A DNA stretch of 64,000 nt. Source: Saccharopolyspora dendranthemae (GTDB lineage: Bacteria; Actinomycetota; Actinomycetes; Mycobacteriales; Pseudonocardiaceae). The notes under the pieces are model-generated. The model had not been told where the DNA came from, searched no databases, and saw only the letters and a list, made by a program, of their open reading frames with translations. The DNA lies in contig NZ_VIWX01000001.1 of the NCBI RefSeq assembly GCF_007829955.1, positions 1,364,001 to 1,428,000 on the forward strand. Reading direction: 5' to 3'. This document shows positions 57,571 through 64,000 of the stretch, one piece after another. A program made the translations under genes and the position numbers. Every line of letters starts with the position of its first letter. Position 1 is the first letter of the stretch.

Positions 57571-58517
57571 CGCGCTCCGCTGGTGAAGTCCACCCAGACG
57601 GTGCGCAGACCGTCGGTCAGTTCCATCGCCGGCTGGTAGCCGAGCTCGCGCTGAGCCTTGGAGACGTCGACGATCACCGCGGGCATCTCGCCGTTCTTGG
57701 CGGGCACGTGGTTGACGGGGATGTCGATGTCGGTGGCGGTGCGGACGGCGTCGATGAGCTGGAGGACGGTGATCGACTCGCCGGAGCCGATGCTGGCCGT
57801 GCCGGTGTACTGCTTGTCCCACGCGGCCAGCACGCCCTGCACCACGTCGTCGAGGTGCACGAAGTCGCGCTGCTGCGAGCCGTCGCCGAAGACCTCGACG
57901 CCCTCGCCTGCCAGCGCGGCCCGCATCAGGCGGGGCACGAAGCTGTCCTTGTGGCCCATGCCGGGCCCGTAGATGTTGGTGAACCGCAGCGCGCAGGTCG
58001 ACATCCCGTAGGCGCCGGCGTACCCGGACAGCAGCATCTCGCAGGCGGCCTTGGTGGCGCCGTAGGGCGTGAGCGGTCGGACCGGCAGCGCTTCGGAGAT
58101 GGTGCCGTGCCCGATGTCGCCGACCACCGCGTTGGTGGAGGCGAGGATGAACTGCCCGATCTCGCGTTCCCGCGCCAGCTCCAGGAGGTGCTGGGTGACC
58201 TCGACGTTGTTGGCGTAGGTCGCGGCGGGCTGCTCGACGGACTTGAGCACCGAGGTGATCGCGGCCAGGTGGACGATGCCGGCGCTGCCGGGCGCCACGG
58301 CCCGCTCGCGCACGTCGGCGTCGCGCAGGTCGCCTTCCACGAAGGTCACCAGCGGGTCCCGCAAGGACTCTGGCGGGGCCTCCAGGTCGACGATGGTGAC
58401 GGGCGTGCCGCGCTCGATGAACGCGCGCACCACGGCACGGCCGACGAAGCCGGAGCCTCCGGTCACCACGACCCGATCGGAGTGGGCGATGTCTGCGGAA
58501 GTAGACCTGCTTGGCAC
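57567..58517 (-). CDS. NAD-dependent sugar epimerase/dehydratase
   Basis: A 316-residue extended short-chain dehydrogenase. It has the VVVTGGSGFVGRAVV nucleotide motif, YxxxK as YGATK, and FTNIYGPGMGHKDSFVPRLMRAAL and RDFVHLDDVVQGVLAA, which mark a UDP-glucose 4-epimerase-like protein. It probably supplies a UDP-sugar for the fused glycosyltransferase it is coupled to. The start (GTG 58517) has no strong ribosome site, so it may be a little shorter. The dispersed structured repeat lies just upstream of it. Confidence 0.88.
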   Translation of the reverse strand: MPSRSTSADIAHSDRVVVTGGSGFVGRAVVRAFIERGTPVTIVDLEAPPESLRDPLVTFVEGDLRDADVRERAVAPGSAGIVHLAAITSVLKSVEQPAATYANNVEVTQHLLELAREREIGQFILASTNAVVGDIGHGTISEALPVRPLTPYGATKAACEMLLSGYAGAYGMSTCALRFTNIYGPGMGHKDSFVPRLMRAALAGEGVEVFGDGSQQRDFVHLDDVVQGVLAAWDKQYTGTASIGSGESITVLQLIDAVRTATDIDIPVNHVPAKNGEMPAVIVDVSKAQRELGYQPAMELTDGLRTVWVDFTSGAR

Positions 58518-58570
58518 GGCCCGACTCTAACCGGAACGTGTTACCGCACTCCCCCAGCCCTGAACTTTCC

Positions 58571-58646
58571 GCACCGAGCACCGAAGGTGCTGCGGCGCAC
58601 CCACCAAGTCAACCCACGTCAGGCAACCGGCGAAGCCGGTTTCTCA
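58571..58646. repeat. extra GAA-loop hairpins upstream of repeat copy 2
   Basis: AGCACC-GAA-GGTGCT is at 58577-58591, and AACCGGC-GAA-GCCGGTT at 58625-58641, followed by TCTCA. The second hairpin is preceded by the same GTCAGGC as in copy 1. These belong to the same hairpin family as the element below. Confidence 0.7.
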
Positions 58647-58669
58647 CCGCCAAGCAAGCACCAGCCACC

Positions 58670-58873
58670 GTCAGACAAGCACCGAAGGTGCTTTCTCAGT
58701 GCCCCACCTGAGCAACCCGCACCGCCGCGGGTTCTCAGACGCCTTCTGGGGAGGACAGCCGACATGTCGTGTATTGGCATACATAAGCCTCGGATCCCGG
58801 AGCCAGAAGGCGTCTGAGGTTCCGCTTCCGGCACCGCCACGCAGAGGAACCACTGAGTAGTTTCAGTGAACCC
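58670..58873. repeat. dispersed structured repeat, copy 2
   Basis: It is colinear with 19069-19272 (constant offset 39601). A third hairpin AAGCACC-GAA-GGTGCTT (58677-58693) with TCTCA is followed by the 16-bp inverted repeat CTCAGACGCCTTCTGG (58734-58749) and its complement at 58803-58818, again with a 53-base loop. Over the last 150 bases I count about six to eight differences from copy 1, and none fall in the long stems. Confidence 0.8.
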
Positions 58874-58920
58874 GGCCCAACGCGAGCAGCACGCGCAGCA
58901 CGAAGGCGACCGAAGGACCC

Positions 58921-59355
58921 TCAACGGGAAAGATGCGCCGCGAGCCCCTTCAACCCGGTGGCATAGACACCCTGAGCAAACGTCCGATCCATCTCCGCCT
59001 CAACATCGGCATCGGCATCGAAGTCGGCGCACCACTCGACGAAACTGTGCCCGGATGCCGTGACAGGCAGGACGTGAATGGTCGACCGGTAGCTGCGGAC
59101 CGGGAAGGGGCTGGTCACGAACTCGTAGGTGTAGCTGCGTGCCACGTCGTCGAGCGACACGAGCCGTTCCCGCACCTCCCCGCCGTCGGCGAGTTGGAGG
59201 CGCCGCACGCACCCCACGCTGGCGGCGGCGAGGCCGTCTTCGATCTCGCTGGAGGCGATGGCCGGGTGCCAGACGGGTAGCCCGTCGAAGTCGCGGACCG
59301 CTGCCCAGACGGTGTCGACGGGTGCTTCGATGACGGCGCTGGCGTAGCTGCGCAT
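58921..59355 (-). CDS. SRPBCC-family (polyketide cyclase-like) protein
   Basis: A 144-residue START/Bet-v1-like protein: SAVIEAPVDTVWAAVRDFDGLPVWHPAI at the start and a long C-terminal helix (MDRTFAQGVYATGLKGLAAHL). The fold has a hydrophobic cavity for a small ligand. It is the last gene of a three-gene unit with a PEP-hydrolase-like and a Tm-1-like gene, at 34-base spacing, which suggests a shared metabolic step. The ligand is unknown. Confidence 0.88.
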   Translation of the reverse strand: MRSYASAVIEAPVDTVWAAVRDFDGLPVWHPAIASSEIEDGLAAASVGCVRRLQLADGGEVRERLVSLDDVARSYTYEFVTSPFPVRSYRSTIHVLPVTASGHSFVEWCADFDADADVEAEMDRTFAQGVYATGLKGLAAHLSR

Positions 59356-59389
59356 TGCTCCTCCTGGTGTCAGGTTCCGGTTCCCGGGT

Positions 59390-60220
59390 TCAGAACTTGA
59401 GGTTGGTGAAGGCCTTGGTCTGCTCGGTCAGGGCGGTCTCGACGGGGAGCCGCTCCATGCTGCTGGCGCCGTAGAAGCCGTGGCAGCGCTTGGTCTTCGA
59501 CAGGACGTGGGCGGCGTCGGCGGGCATCGCGATCGGTCCGCCGTGGCAGAGCACGAGCACGTCCTCGCGGACTTCTGCCGCGGCCTCCGACCACTCGTCG
59601 ATGAGCCGGACGCAGTCGTCGAGGGTCTTGGCGGTTTCGGCGCCGATGGAGCCGCCGGTGGTCAGGCCCATGTGGCAGACGATGATGTCGGCTCCGGCTT
59701 CGGTCATGAGCCGCGCGTCGTCGGCGGAGAACACGTACGGGGTGGTGAGCAGGTCGGCTTCGCGGGCGGCGGCGACGAGCTCGACCTCCAGCCCGTAGCC
59801 CATGCCGGTCTCCTCGAGGTTGGCCCGGAAGGTGCCGTCGATGAGTCCCACGGTCGGGAAGTTCTGGATGCCGGCGAATCCGAGGTCCCGGAGTTCGCGC
59901 AGGAAGTGCTCGCGCAGCATGAACGGGTCGGTGCCGTTGACCCCGGCGAGCACCGGGGTGCGCTGCACGACGGGCAGGACCTCCCGGGCCATCTCGACGA
60001 CGATGTCGTTGGCGTTGCCGTAGGCCATCAGCCCGGCGAGCGAGCCGCGCCCGGCCATCCGGTAGCGGCCGGAGTTGTAGATGACGATCAGGTCGATGCC
60101 GCCGTCTTCTTCGCACTTGGCCGACAGCCCGGTTCCCGCGCCACCTCCGACGATCGGTTCGCCGCGCTGGGCCTTGGCGTGGAACTCGCGCAGCAGCTCC
60201 GCGCGGTCGAATCCGTTCAT
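59390..60220 (-). CDS. phosphoenolpyruvate hydrolase-like TIM-barrel protein
   Basis: A 276-residue TIM-barrel protein: [88 protein letters not shown]. It matches the family annotated as PEP hydrolase-like or TIM-barrel signal transduction protein, which regularly accompanies Tm-1-like genes in bacteria and is fused to Tm-1 in plants and fungi. The true substrate is not established. Confidence 0.85.
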   Translation of the reverse strand: MNGFDRAELLREFHAKAQRGEPIVGGGAGTGLSAKCEEDGGIDLIVIYNSGRYRMAGRGSLAGLMAYGNANDIVVEMAREVLPVVQRTPVLAGVNGTDPFMLREHFLRELRDLGFAGIQNFPTVGLIDGTFRANLEETGMGYGLEVELVAAAREADLLTTPYVFSADDARLMTEAGADIIVCHMGLTTGGSIGAETAKTLDDCVRLIDEWSEAAAEVREDVLVLCHGGPIAMPADAAHVLSKTKRCHGFYGASSMERLPVETALTEQTKAFTNLKF

Positions 60221-60250
60221 CGCTTCTCCAGTGTCGTGCCGGGATGCACC

Positions 60251-61462
60251 TCAGCGCTCCGGGTTTTTCCCTTGCGGATCCAGGATTTCACGGAATGCGG
60301 CCAGCAGCGCCGTGACGAACTCCTCGTCGTTGACGTTGTGGCCGACCCGCAGCACGCGCCGGTCCTCGGTCTGCTCGACCTGGCGCTCGATGGTGTCGAA
60401 CAGCGCGGCGTCCGCTTCGGGGTCGTGGAAGGGCTGTCCGGGCGAGTCCAACATGGACACACCGCCGGTCGGGAGCAGGAAGCGGACCGGGCCTTGGCAG
60501 GCGTTGAGCTTGCGCGCGATGAACGCGCCGATCTCGCGGCATTCCTCCGGCGTGGTGCGCATGAGCGTGACCTGCGGGTTGTGCACGTAGAGGGTGCGGT
60601 CGCGGTATCGCTCCGGAACCGTCTCCAGCGCACCGAAGTTCACCATGTCCAGCGCTCCGCAGGAGCCGACGTAGGGAACTCGGGTGCGCGCGATGGCGTC
60701 GAGCCGCTGCTCTCCGGCGCTCATCACGCCGCCCGCGATGAGGTCGCAGATCTCGGTGGTGGTGATGTCCAGGACGGCGCGCACGAGGCCGTCGTCGACG
60801 AGCTTCTCCATCGCTCGTCCACCGGTCCCGGTCGAGTGGAACACCAGCGGGTCGTGGTCGGCCGCGAGCTGGTCGGCGGCCGAGGTGACGGCGGGCGTGG
60901 TGACGCCGAACATCGACAGCGCCACGGCGGGCTTGTCCTCGACCTGCGGCATCGGGTGGCTGATCGCGCCCAGGAGCGCGTGCGCGGCGTTGGCCAGGAC
61001 GCGGCGGGAGATCCGGTTGAGCCCGGCGACGTCGGTGACCGACGGGAACATCGCGATGTCGGTGGCGTCGACGTAGCCGGACACATCACCGGATGCCACG
61101 GTCGACACCATCATCTTGGGCACGCCGACCGGGAGTGCCCGCATGGCGGGGGTGATGAGCGCGGTCCCGCCGGAGCCGCCGAGCCCGATGACGCCGTCGA
61201 CGTCGCGTTCGGCCAGGAAGCGCGCGAACGCCTCGGCCATCGCGGTCACGGCCGTTCCGCGGTCGCCGGTGAACACCGCGTCGGCGCCGCCGGGGTGGTG
61301 CGCGGCGATCTCGGTGGCCGCGACGTCGGCGGTCGACGGGCGCTCAGCGCTGGTCGAGAGGTCGACGGTGGTGACCGGATGCCCTCGGGCGATGAGTTCG
61401 GCGACGTAGCCCAGTTCGGCGCCCTTGGTGTCGAAGGTGCCGGCGACGTAAGCGCTGCCCAT
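60251..61462 (-). CDS. Tm-1-like (UPF0261) ATP-binding protein
   Basis: A 403-residue protein from ATG 61462 with a GGAGG site 5 bases upstream. It has [45 protein letters not shown] (as [18 protein letters not shown]), FGVTTPAV and [13 protein letters not shown], as in the UPF0261 family, which includes the tomato Tm-1 virus-resistance protein N-terminal domain. Bacterial members are ATP-binding and are paired with the TIM-barrel protein encoded next (30 bases away). Their reaction is not known to me. Confidence 0.88.
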   Translation of the reverse strand: MGSAYVAGTFDTKGAELGYVAELIARGHPVTTVDLSTSAERPSTADVAATEIAAHHPGGADAVFTGDRGTAVTAMAEAFARFLAERDVDGVIGLGGSGGTALITPAMRALPVGVPKMMVSTVASGDVSGYVDATDIAMFPSVTDVAGLNRISRRVLANAAHALLGAISHPMPQVEDKPAVALSMFGVTTPAVTSAADQLAADHDPLVFHSTGTGGRAMEKLVDDGLVRAVLDITTTEICDLIAGGVMSAGEQRLDAIARTRVPYVGSCGALDMVNFGALETVPERYRDRTLYVHNPQVTLMRTTPEECREIGAFIARKLNACQGPVRFLLPTGGVSMLDSPGQPFHDPEADAALFDTIERQVEQTEDRRVLRVGHNVNDEEFVTALLAAFREILDPQGKNPER

Positions 61463-61539
61463 CACGACCTCCGTGCTGCTCGCCTTCGAGAACGGCCCCG
61501 GACCGGACTCTACTGTTGATCGCTCTGGCGGCAACAAAA

Positions 61540-61571
61540 AACGGCTCCCGGCCGTGAAGCCGGGAGCCGTT
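61540..61571 (-). terminator. intrinsic terminator with U tract
   Basis: AACGGCTCCCGGC (61540-61552) pairs perfectly with GCCGGGAGCCGTT (61559-61571) around a 6-base loop. On the minus strand it is followed directly by TTTTTG. It ends transcription of the small lysine-rich gene 16 bases upstream and separates it from the Tm-1-like operon. Confidence 0.92.
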
Positions 61572-61586
61572 CCTGGGAATTTCCGC

Positions 61587-61763
61587 TCAGTGGTGCCCGC
61601 CCTGGGAACCGGAGCCGGAGCCGCCCTTGCCCATGAACTTGTTCTTGACCTGGTCGATCTTTTCCTTGTTCTTGGGGTCGGACGCGTACTTCTTGGCCTG
61701 ATCGACGACCTTCTTGCCCTGGGGGCTCTTGGCGAAGTCGGTGACCTTCTTGAACAGCGACAT
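61587..61763 (-). CDS. 58-residue lysine-rich protein, function unknown
   Basis: ATG 61763 is preferred among three adjacent starts because GGGAG lies 5 bases upstream. The product begins [18 protein letters not shown], has a Lys/Gln/Asp helical middle, and ends in a glycine-serine tail with two histidines. It has its own canonical terminator, which supports a real, well-expressed gene. Short proteins with this opening appear in many actinomycetes as far as I recall; no function is known. It might bind nucleic acid or act as a disordered stress protein. Confidence 0.72.
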   Translation of the reverse strand: MSLFKKVTDFAKSPQGKKVVDQAKKYASDPKNKEKIDQVKNKFMGKGGSGSGSQGGHH

Positions 61764-61917
61764 CATCACTCCCGATGTATCGAGGCCGTTGCCGCCCAGG
61801 GTACCGACAAATCACCCACGGCTGACAGGTCCTCTCGCCGAACGGAGCAACGACGTCCCCGACCTGGGCGGGGTGTCGCCGTCTCGGGTGCGGGACTCGG
61901 CTCGCACCCACCAGGAC

Positions 61918-63096
61918 TCAGCCCAGGACGCCGCTGATGCTGGCGTGGCCCTTGAGCACGTTGCGGGCGATGGTGCGGCGCTGGATCTCGTCGGTGCCCT
62001 CGAAGATCCGGAGCAGTCGCAGGTCGCGGTACCAGCGTTCGACCGGGAGCTCCTTGGTGTAGCCCATGCCGCCGTGGATCTGCAGGATCCGGTCGACGAT
62101 CTGGTTGGCGTGCGTGGCGCCGAAGAGCTTGGCGATGGACTGCGCGTGCCGGGAGTCCATGCCCTGGTCGACCTGCCACGCGGCCTGCAGGATGAGCCAG
62201 CGCAGTGCCTCGATCTCGACCGCGGAGTCGGCGATCATCCACTGGATGGCCTGCCGGTCGGCGATCGGCGCGCCGAAGGTCTCGCGGTTCTGCGCGTACT
62301 CGGAGCCCATCTCGACCAGACGCTCGCAGGCACCCAGCGCCCGCGCCGGGAGCAGGTAGCGACCGCGGCCGATCCACTGCATGGCCAGCCCGAACCCGTT
62401 TCCCACCTCGCCGAGCACGTTCTCGGCGGGCACCCGGACGTTGTCGAACACCAGCGCGGCCGGCTGGCGCTCGTCGGGTCCCATGATGTCGATGGGTTCG
62501 GACTTCCAGCCCTGCTCGCGGTCGACGAGGAAGCAGGTGACGCCGCCGTTGGCGCCCTTCTCCCGGTCGGTGACGGCGAAGACCATCACGAAGTCGGCGT
62601 CGATGCCGCCGGTGATGAAGGTCTTCTCGCCGTTGATGACCCAGTCGTCACCGTCGCGGACGGCCGTGGTGCGGAGGTTCTTGGCGTCCGATCCCGCGCC
62701 GGGTTCGGTGATGGCGAAGCAGGACTTGCGGGTGCCTTCGATGGTCGGCAGCAGGTAGCGCTGCTTCTGCTCCTCGTTGGCGTAGTAGAGGATGTTGTCG
62801 GCGTAGCCGCCGAAGCGGAACGGCACGTAGGTGCGGCCCAGCTCGACCTCGATCAGCGCCGTCATGACCGCCGAGAGATCCATGCCGCCGTACTCCTCGG
62901 GCGTCTGCACTCCCCAGAACCCGGCCTCCTTGGCCTTGTTCTGGAGTTCGAGCAGCTCGTCCTTGGTGAGCCCGCGCTGACCGGCCCGCTCCCTGCGCAG
63001 GACCTCCGGTTCCAGCGGCATGAGCTCCCGCTGGACGAAGTTGCGCACCCAGTCGCGGATGTCGCGCTCGGTGTCGGTGAGCGAGAAGTCGACCAT
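61918..63096 (-). CDS. acyl-CoA dehydrogenase
   Basis: A 392-residue flavoprotein of the acyl-CoA dehydrogenase family: CFAITEPGAGSDAKNLRTTA, NGEKTFITGGIDADF and IHGGMGYTKELPVERWYRDLR, with a RIFEGTDEIQRR motif holding the usual catalytic-base glutamate. It oxidises an acyl-CoA to the 2-enoyl-CoA and passes electrons to ETF. The chain length preference cannot be read. It is divergent from a TetR gene with a perfect palindrome between them, so it is probably repressed by that TetR. Confidence 0.93.
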   Translation of the reverse strand: MVDFSLTDTERDIRDWVRNFVQRELMPLEPEVLRRERAGQRGLTKDELLELQNKAKEAGFWGVQTPEEYGGMDLSAVMTALIEVELGRTYVPFRFGGYADNILYYANEEQKQRYLLPTIEGTRKSCFAITEPGAGSDAKNLRTTAVRDGDDWVINGEKTFITGGIDADFVMVFAVTDREKGANGGVTCFLVDREQGWKSEPIDIMGPDERQPAALVFDNVRVPAENVLGEVGNGFGLAMQWIGRGRYLLPARALGACERLVEMGSEYAQNRETFGAPIADRQAIQWMIADSAVEIEALRWLILQAAWQVDQGMDSRHAQSIAKLFGATHANQIVDRILQIHGGMGYTKELPVERWYRDLRLLRIFEGTDEIQRRTIARNVLKGHASISGVLG

Positions 63097-63124
63097 CGCG
63101 TCGTTCCTTTCCGTGCAGGCCGGT

Positions 63125-63141
63125 AACTAACACCGTTAGTT
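63125..63141. promoter_or_regulatory. candidate TetR operator
   Basis: AACTAAC ACC GTTAGTT is a perfect 7-3-7 palindrome 28 bases upstream of the acyl-CoA dehydrogenase and 45 bases before the divergent TetR start. The position fits repression of both genes by the TetR. Confidence 0.75.
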
Positions 63142-63186
63142 TTGTGGCAGCCTAGAACCGTCCCGGCGCACGCCGCAAGGGTTCCG

Positions 63187-63834
63187 ATGAGGAGACGAAC
63201 GTTGCCCAGACCCAGCACACCGCTGCTCTCCCCGGAACGCATCCGGAAGGTCGGACTGGAGATCATCGACGCCGAGGGCCTGGAAGCGCTCTCGATGCGC
63301 AGGCTGGCCCAGCGCCTGGAGGTGCGCGCCGCGTCGCTGTACAACCACGTGGCCACCAAGGACGAGCTGCTGCACGAGATCGCCGACGAGGTGATGAGCG
63401 CGGTCGACGTCTCCGGCTTCGACCAAGACTGGGTCACCGGCCTGCGCACCTGGGCCCGCTCCTACCGCGCGGCCCTGGTCGGTCACCCGAACCTGGTTCC
63501 GTTCATCGCCTACGGCCCGGCGCGGCGCGATTCGGCCCTGCGCGCCGCCGACGCCGTCCACGGCGGCCTCACCAGCGCCGGCTGGCCGCAGCGCTACGCC
63601 ACGATGATCGGCGCCTCGACGAAGTACCTGGTCGTCGGCTCGGCGATGGGCTCCTTCAGCGGCGGCTTCCCGGACGACGCCACCGTCTACACGAACCGCT
63701 ACCCGCACCTCAGCAGAGCCCACCTGCTCCACCAGAAAGCAGCGGAGATCGACGCCGCCAGCTTCGAACTCGCCCTCACGGCCCTCATCGACGGTCTCAA
63801 AGCCCAACTCGGAGATCTCACCGGCGAAAGCTGA
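63187..63834 (+). CDS. TetR-family transcriptional regulator
   Basis: About 215 residues from ATG 63187; TTG 63202, with a GGAG site 8 bases upstream, is an alternative. The helix-turn-helix (VGLEIIDAEGLEALSMRRLA, LEVRAASLYNHVATKDELL) is followed by a helical ligand domain (FIAYGPARRDSALRAADAVHGGL). It is divergent from the acyl-CoA dehydrogenase and likely represses it through the palindrome between them, with an acyl-CoA or related ligand as inducer. That is inference from arrangement. Confidence 0.92.
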   Translation: MRRRTLPRPSTPLLSPERIRKVGLEIIDAEGLEALSMRRLAQRLEVRAASLYNHVATKDELLHEIADEVMSAVDVSGFDQDWVTGLRTWARSYRAALVGHPNLVPFIAYGPARRDSALRAADAVHGGLTSAGWPQRYATMIGASTKYLVVGSAMGSFSGGFPDDATVYTNRYPHLSRAHLLHQKAAEIDAASFELALTALIDGLKAQLGDLTGES

Positions 63835-63904
63835 ACCAAGCGGGACACCATCGAGCGAACCACTTTTGGTTCTCAGTCCGGTTCACGCAGCGTACCGTTG
63901 GGGC

Positions 63905-64000
63905 ATGTCCACCAGCTTCACCGTCCGCCTCGACGACAGCGCCGAGCGGAAACTGGCTGCCCTCATGAGCGATGGCAGCTCACGCAACAGCGCCATCCGC
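63905..64000 (+). CDS. ribbon-helix-helix protein, N-terminus only
   Basis: ATG 63905 opens a frame that runs off the right edge. The 32 codons read MSTSFTVRLDDSAERKLAAL, then MSDGSSRNSAIR, which is the classic opening of a CopG/Arc ribbon-helix-helix DNA-binding antitoxin or regulator. A toxin gene may follow outside the window. No partner can be seen, so a toxin-antitoxin role is only a possibility. Confidence 0.6.
   Translation, partial: MSTSFTVRLDDSAERKLAALMSDGSSRNSAIR

Overview
The window is high-GC actinobacterial DNA with GC-rich third codon positions, frequent GTG starts and many 4-base gene overlaps. The methylmalonyl-CoA mutase pair with MeaB, an RsbW/SigF-type stress sigma operon, an IdeR/DtxR iron box and a DsbA/VKOR pair fit the Pseudonocardiaceae; a Saccharopolyspora-like genome is my best guess, which is an inference and not a database result. 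I see no rRNA, tRNA, CRISPR array, transposase or integrase. It reads as chromosomal core and soft-accessory DNA.

Layout. 1-4.0 kb: start of a D-2-hydroxyacid dehydrogenase, a DUF952-DUF985 protein, two small membrane proteins, a UBP zinc-finger protein and a CPA1 Na+/H+ antiporter. 4.0-11.9 kb: a one-carbon/methylamine cluster with an IclR regulator, an orphan sarcosine-oxidase gamma-like protein, a dimethylglycine/sarcosine dehydrogenase-like flavoprotein, a DmdA-like GcvT-family demethylase, a methylenetetrahydrofolate reductase-like protein and formate-tetrahydrofolate ligase. Together these could pass methyl groups from N- or S-methyl compounds to tetrahydrofolate and on to formate. 11.9-19.0 kb: CutC, a UPF0060 protein, a TetR/flavin monooxygenase pair, a DUF1349 protein, UspA, a DUF3516-type helicase and a 65-aa protein. 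19.5-25.0 kb: mutA-mutB-meaB and a short GntR regulator. 25-34.7 kb: secreted DUF305 and LVIVD proteins, a degenerate GGDEF-EAL protein, an aldo/keto reductase, an M50-like protease, an M20 hydrolase, an EI24 protein and an iron-regulated siderophore-binding lipoprotein.

34.7-39.1 kb: an apparent operon of three paralogous DUF4232-like lipoproteins ending in a large modular peptidoglycan hydrolase with a predicted lectin-like propeller. 39.5-46.2 kb: a heteromeric pyruvate dehydrogenase operon (lpd, E1 alpha, E1 beta, E2) with a long hairpin between E1 alpha and E1 beta, and an upstream PucR regulator. 46.5-51.6 kb: a small membrane peptide, an ATP-dependent DNA ligase, DsbA/VKOR, RsbW/SigF behind a SigF-type promoter, a 49-aa ORF and an M23 peptidase. 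52.2-58.5 kb: a probable sulfur-responsive leader peptide ahead of a TauE/SafE exporter, a UDP-sulfoquinovose synthase (SQD1-type), GtrA, a fused membrane glycosyltransferase/GT2 protein and a sugar epimerase. 58.9-64 kb: an SRPBCC / PEP-hydrolase-like / Tm-1-like operon, a small lysine-rich protein, an acyl-CoA dehydrogenase divergent from a TetR with a palindromic operator between them, and the start of a ribbon-helix-helix protein.

The most interesting signals are the sulfoquinovose/sulfite region with its leader peptide, a dispersed ~200-bp structured repeat present twice (about 19.1 and 58.7 kb) whose GAA-loop hairpins covary, two long palindromes sharing an identical 20-bp core, and the lipoprotein-muralytic operon.
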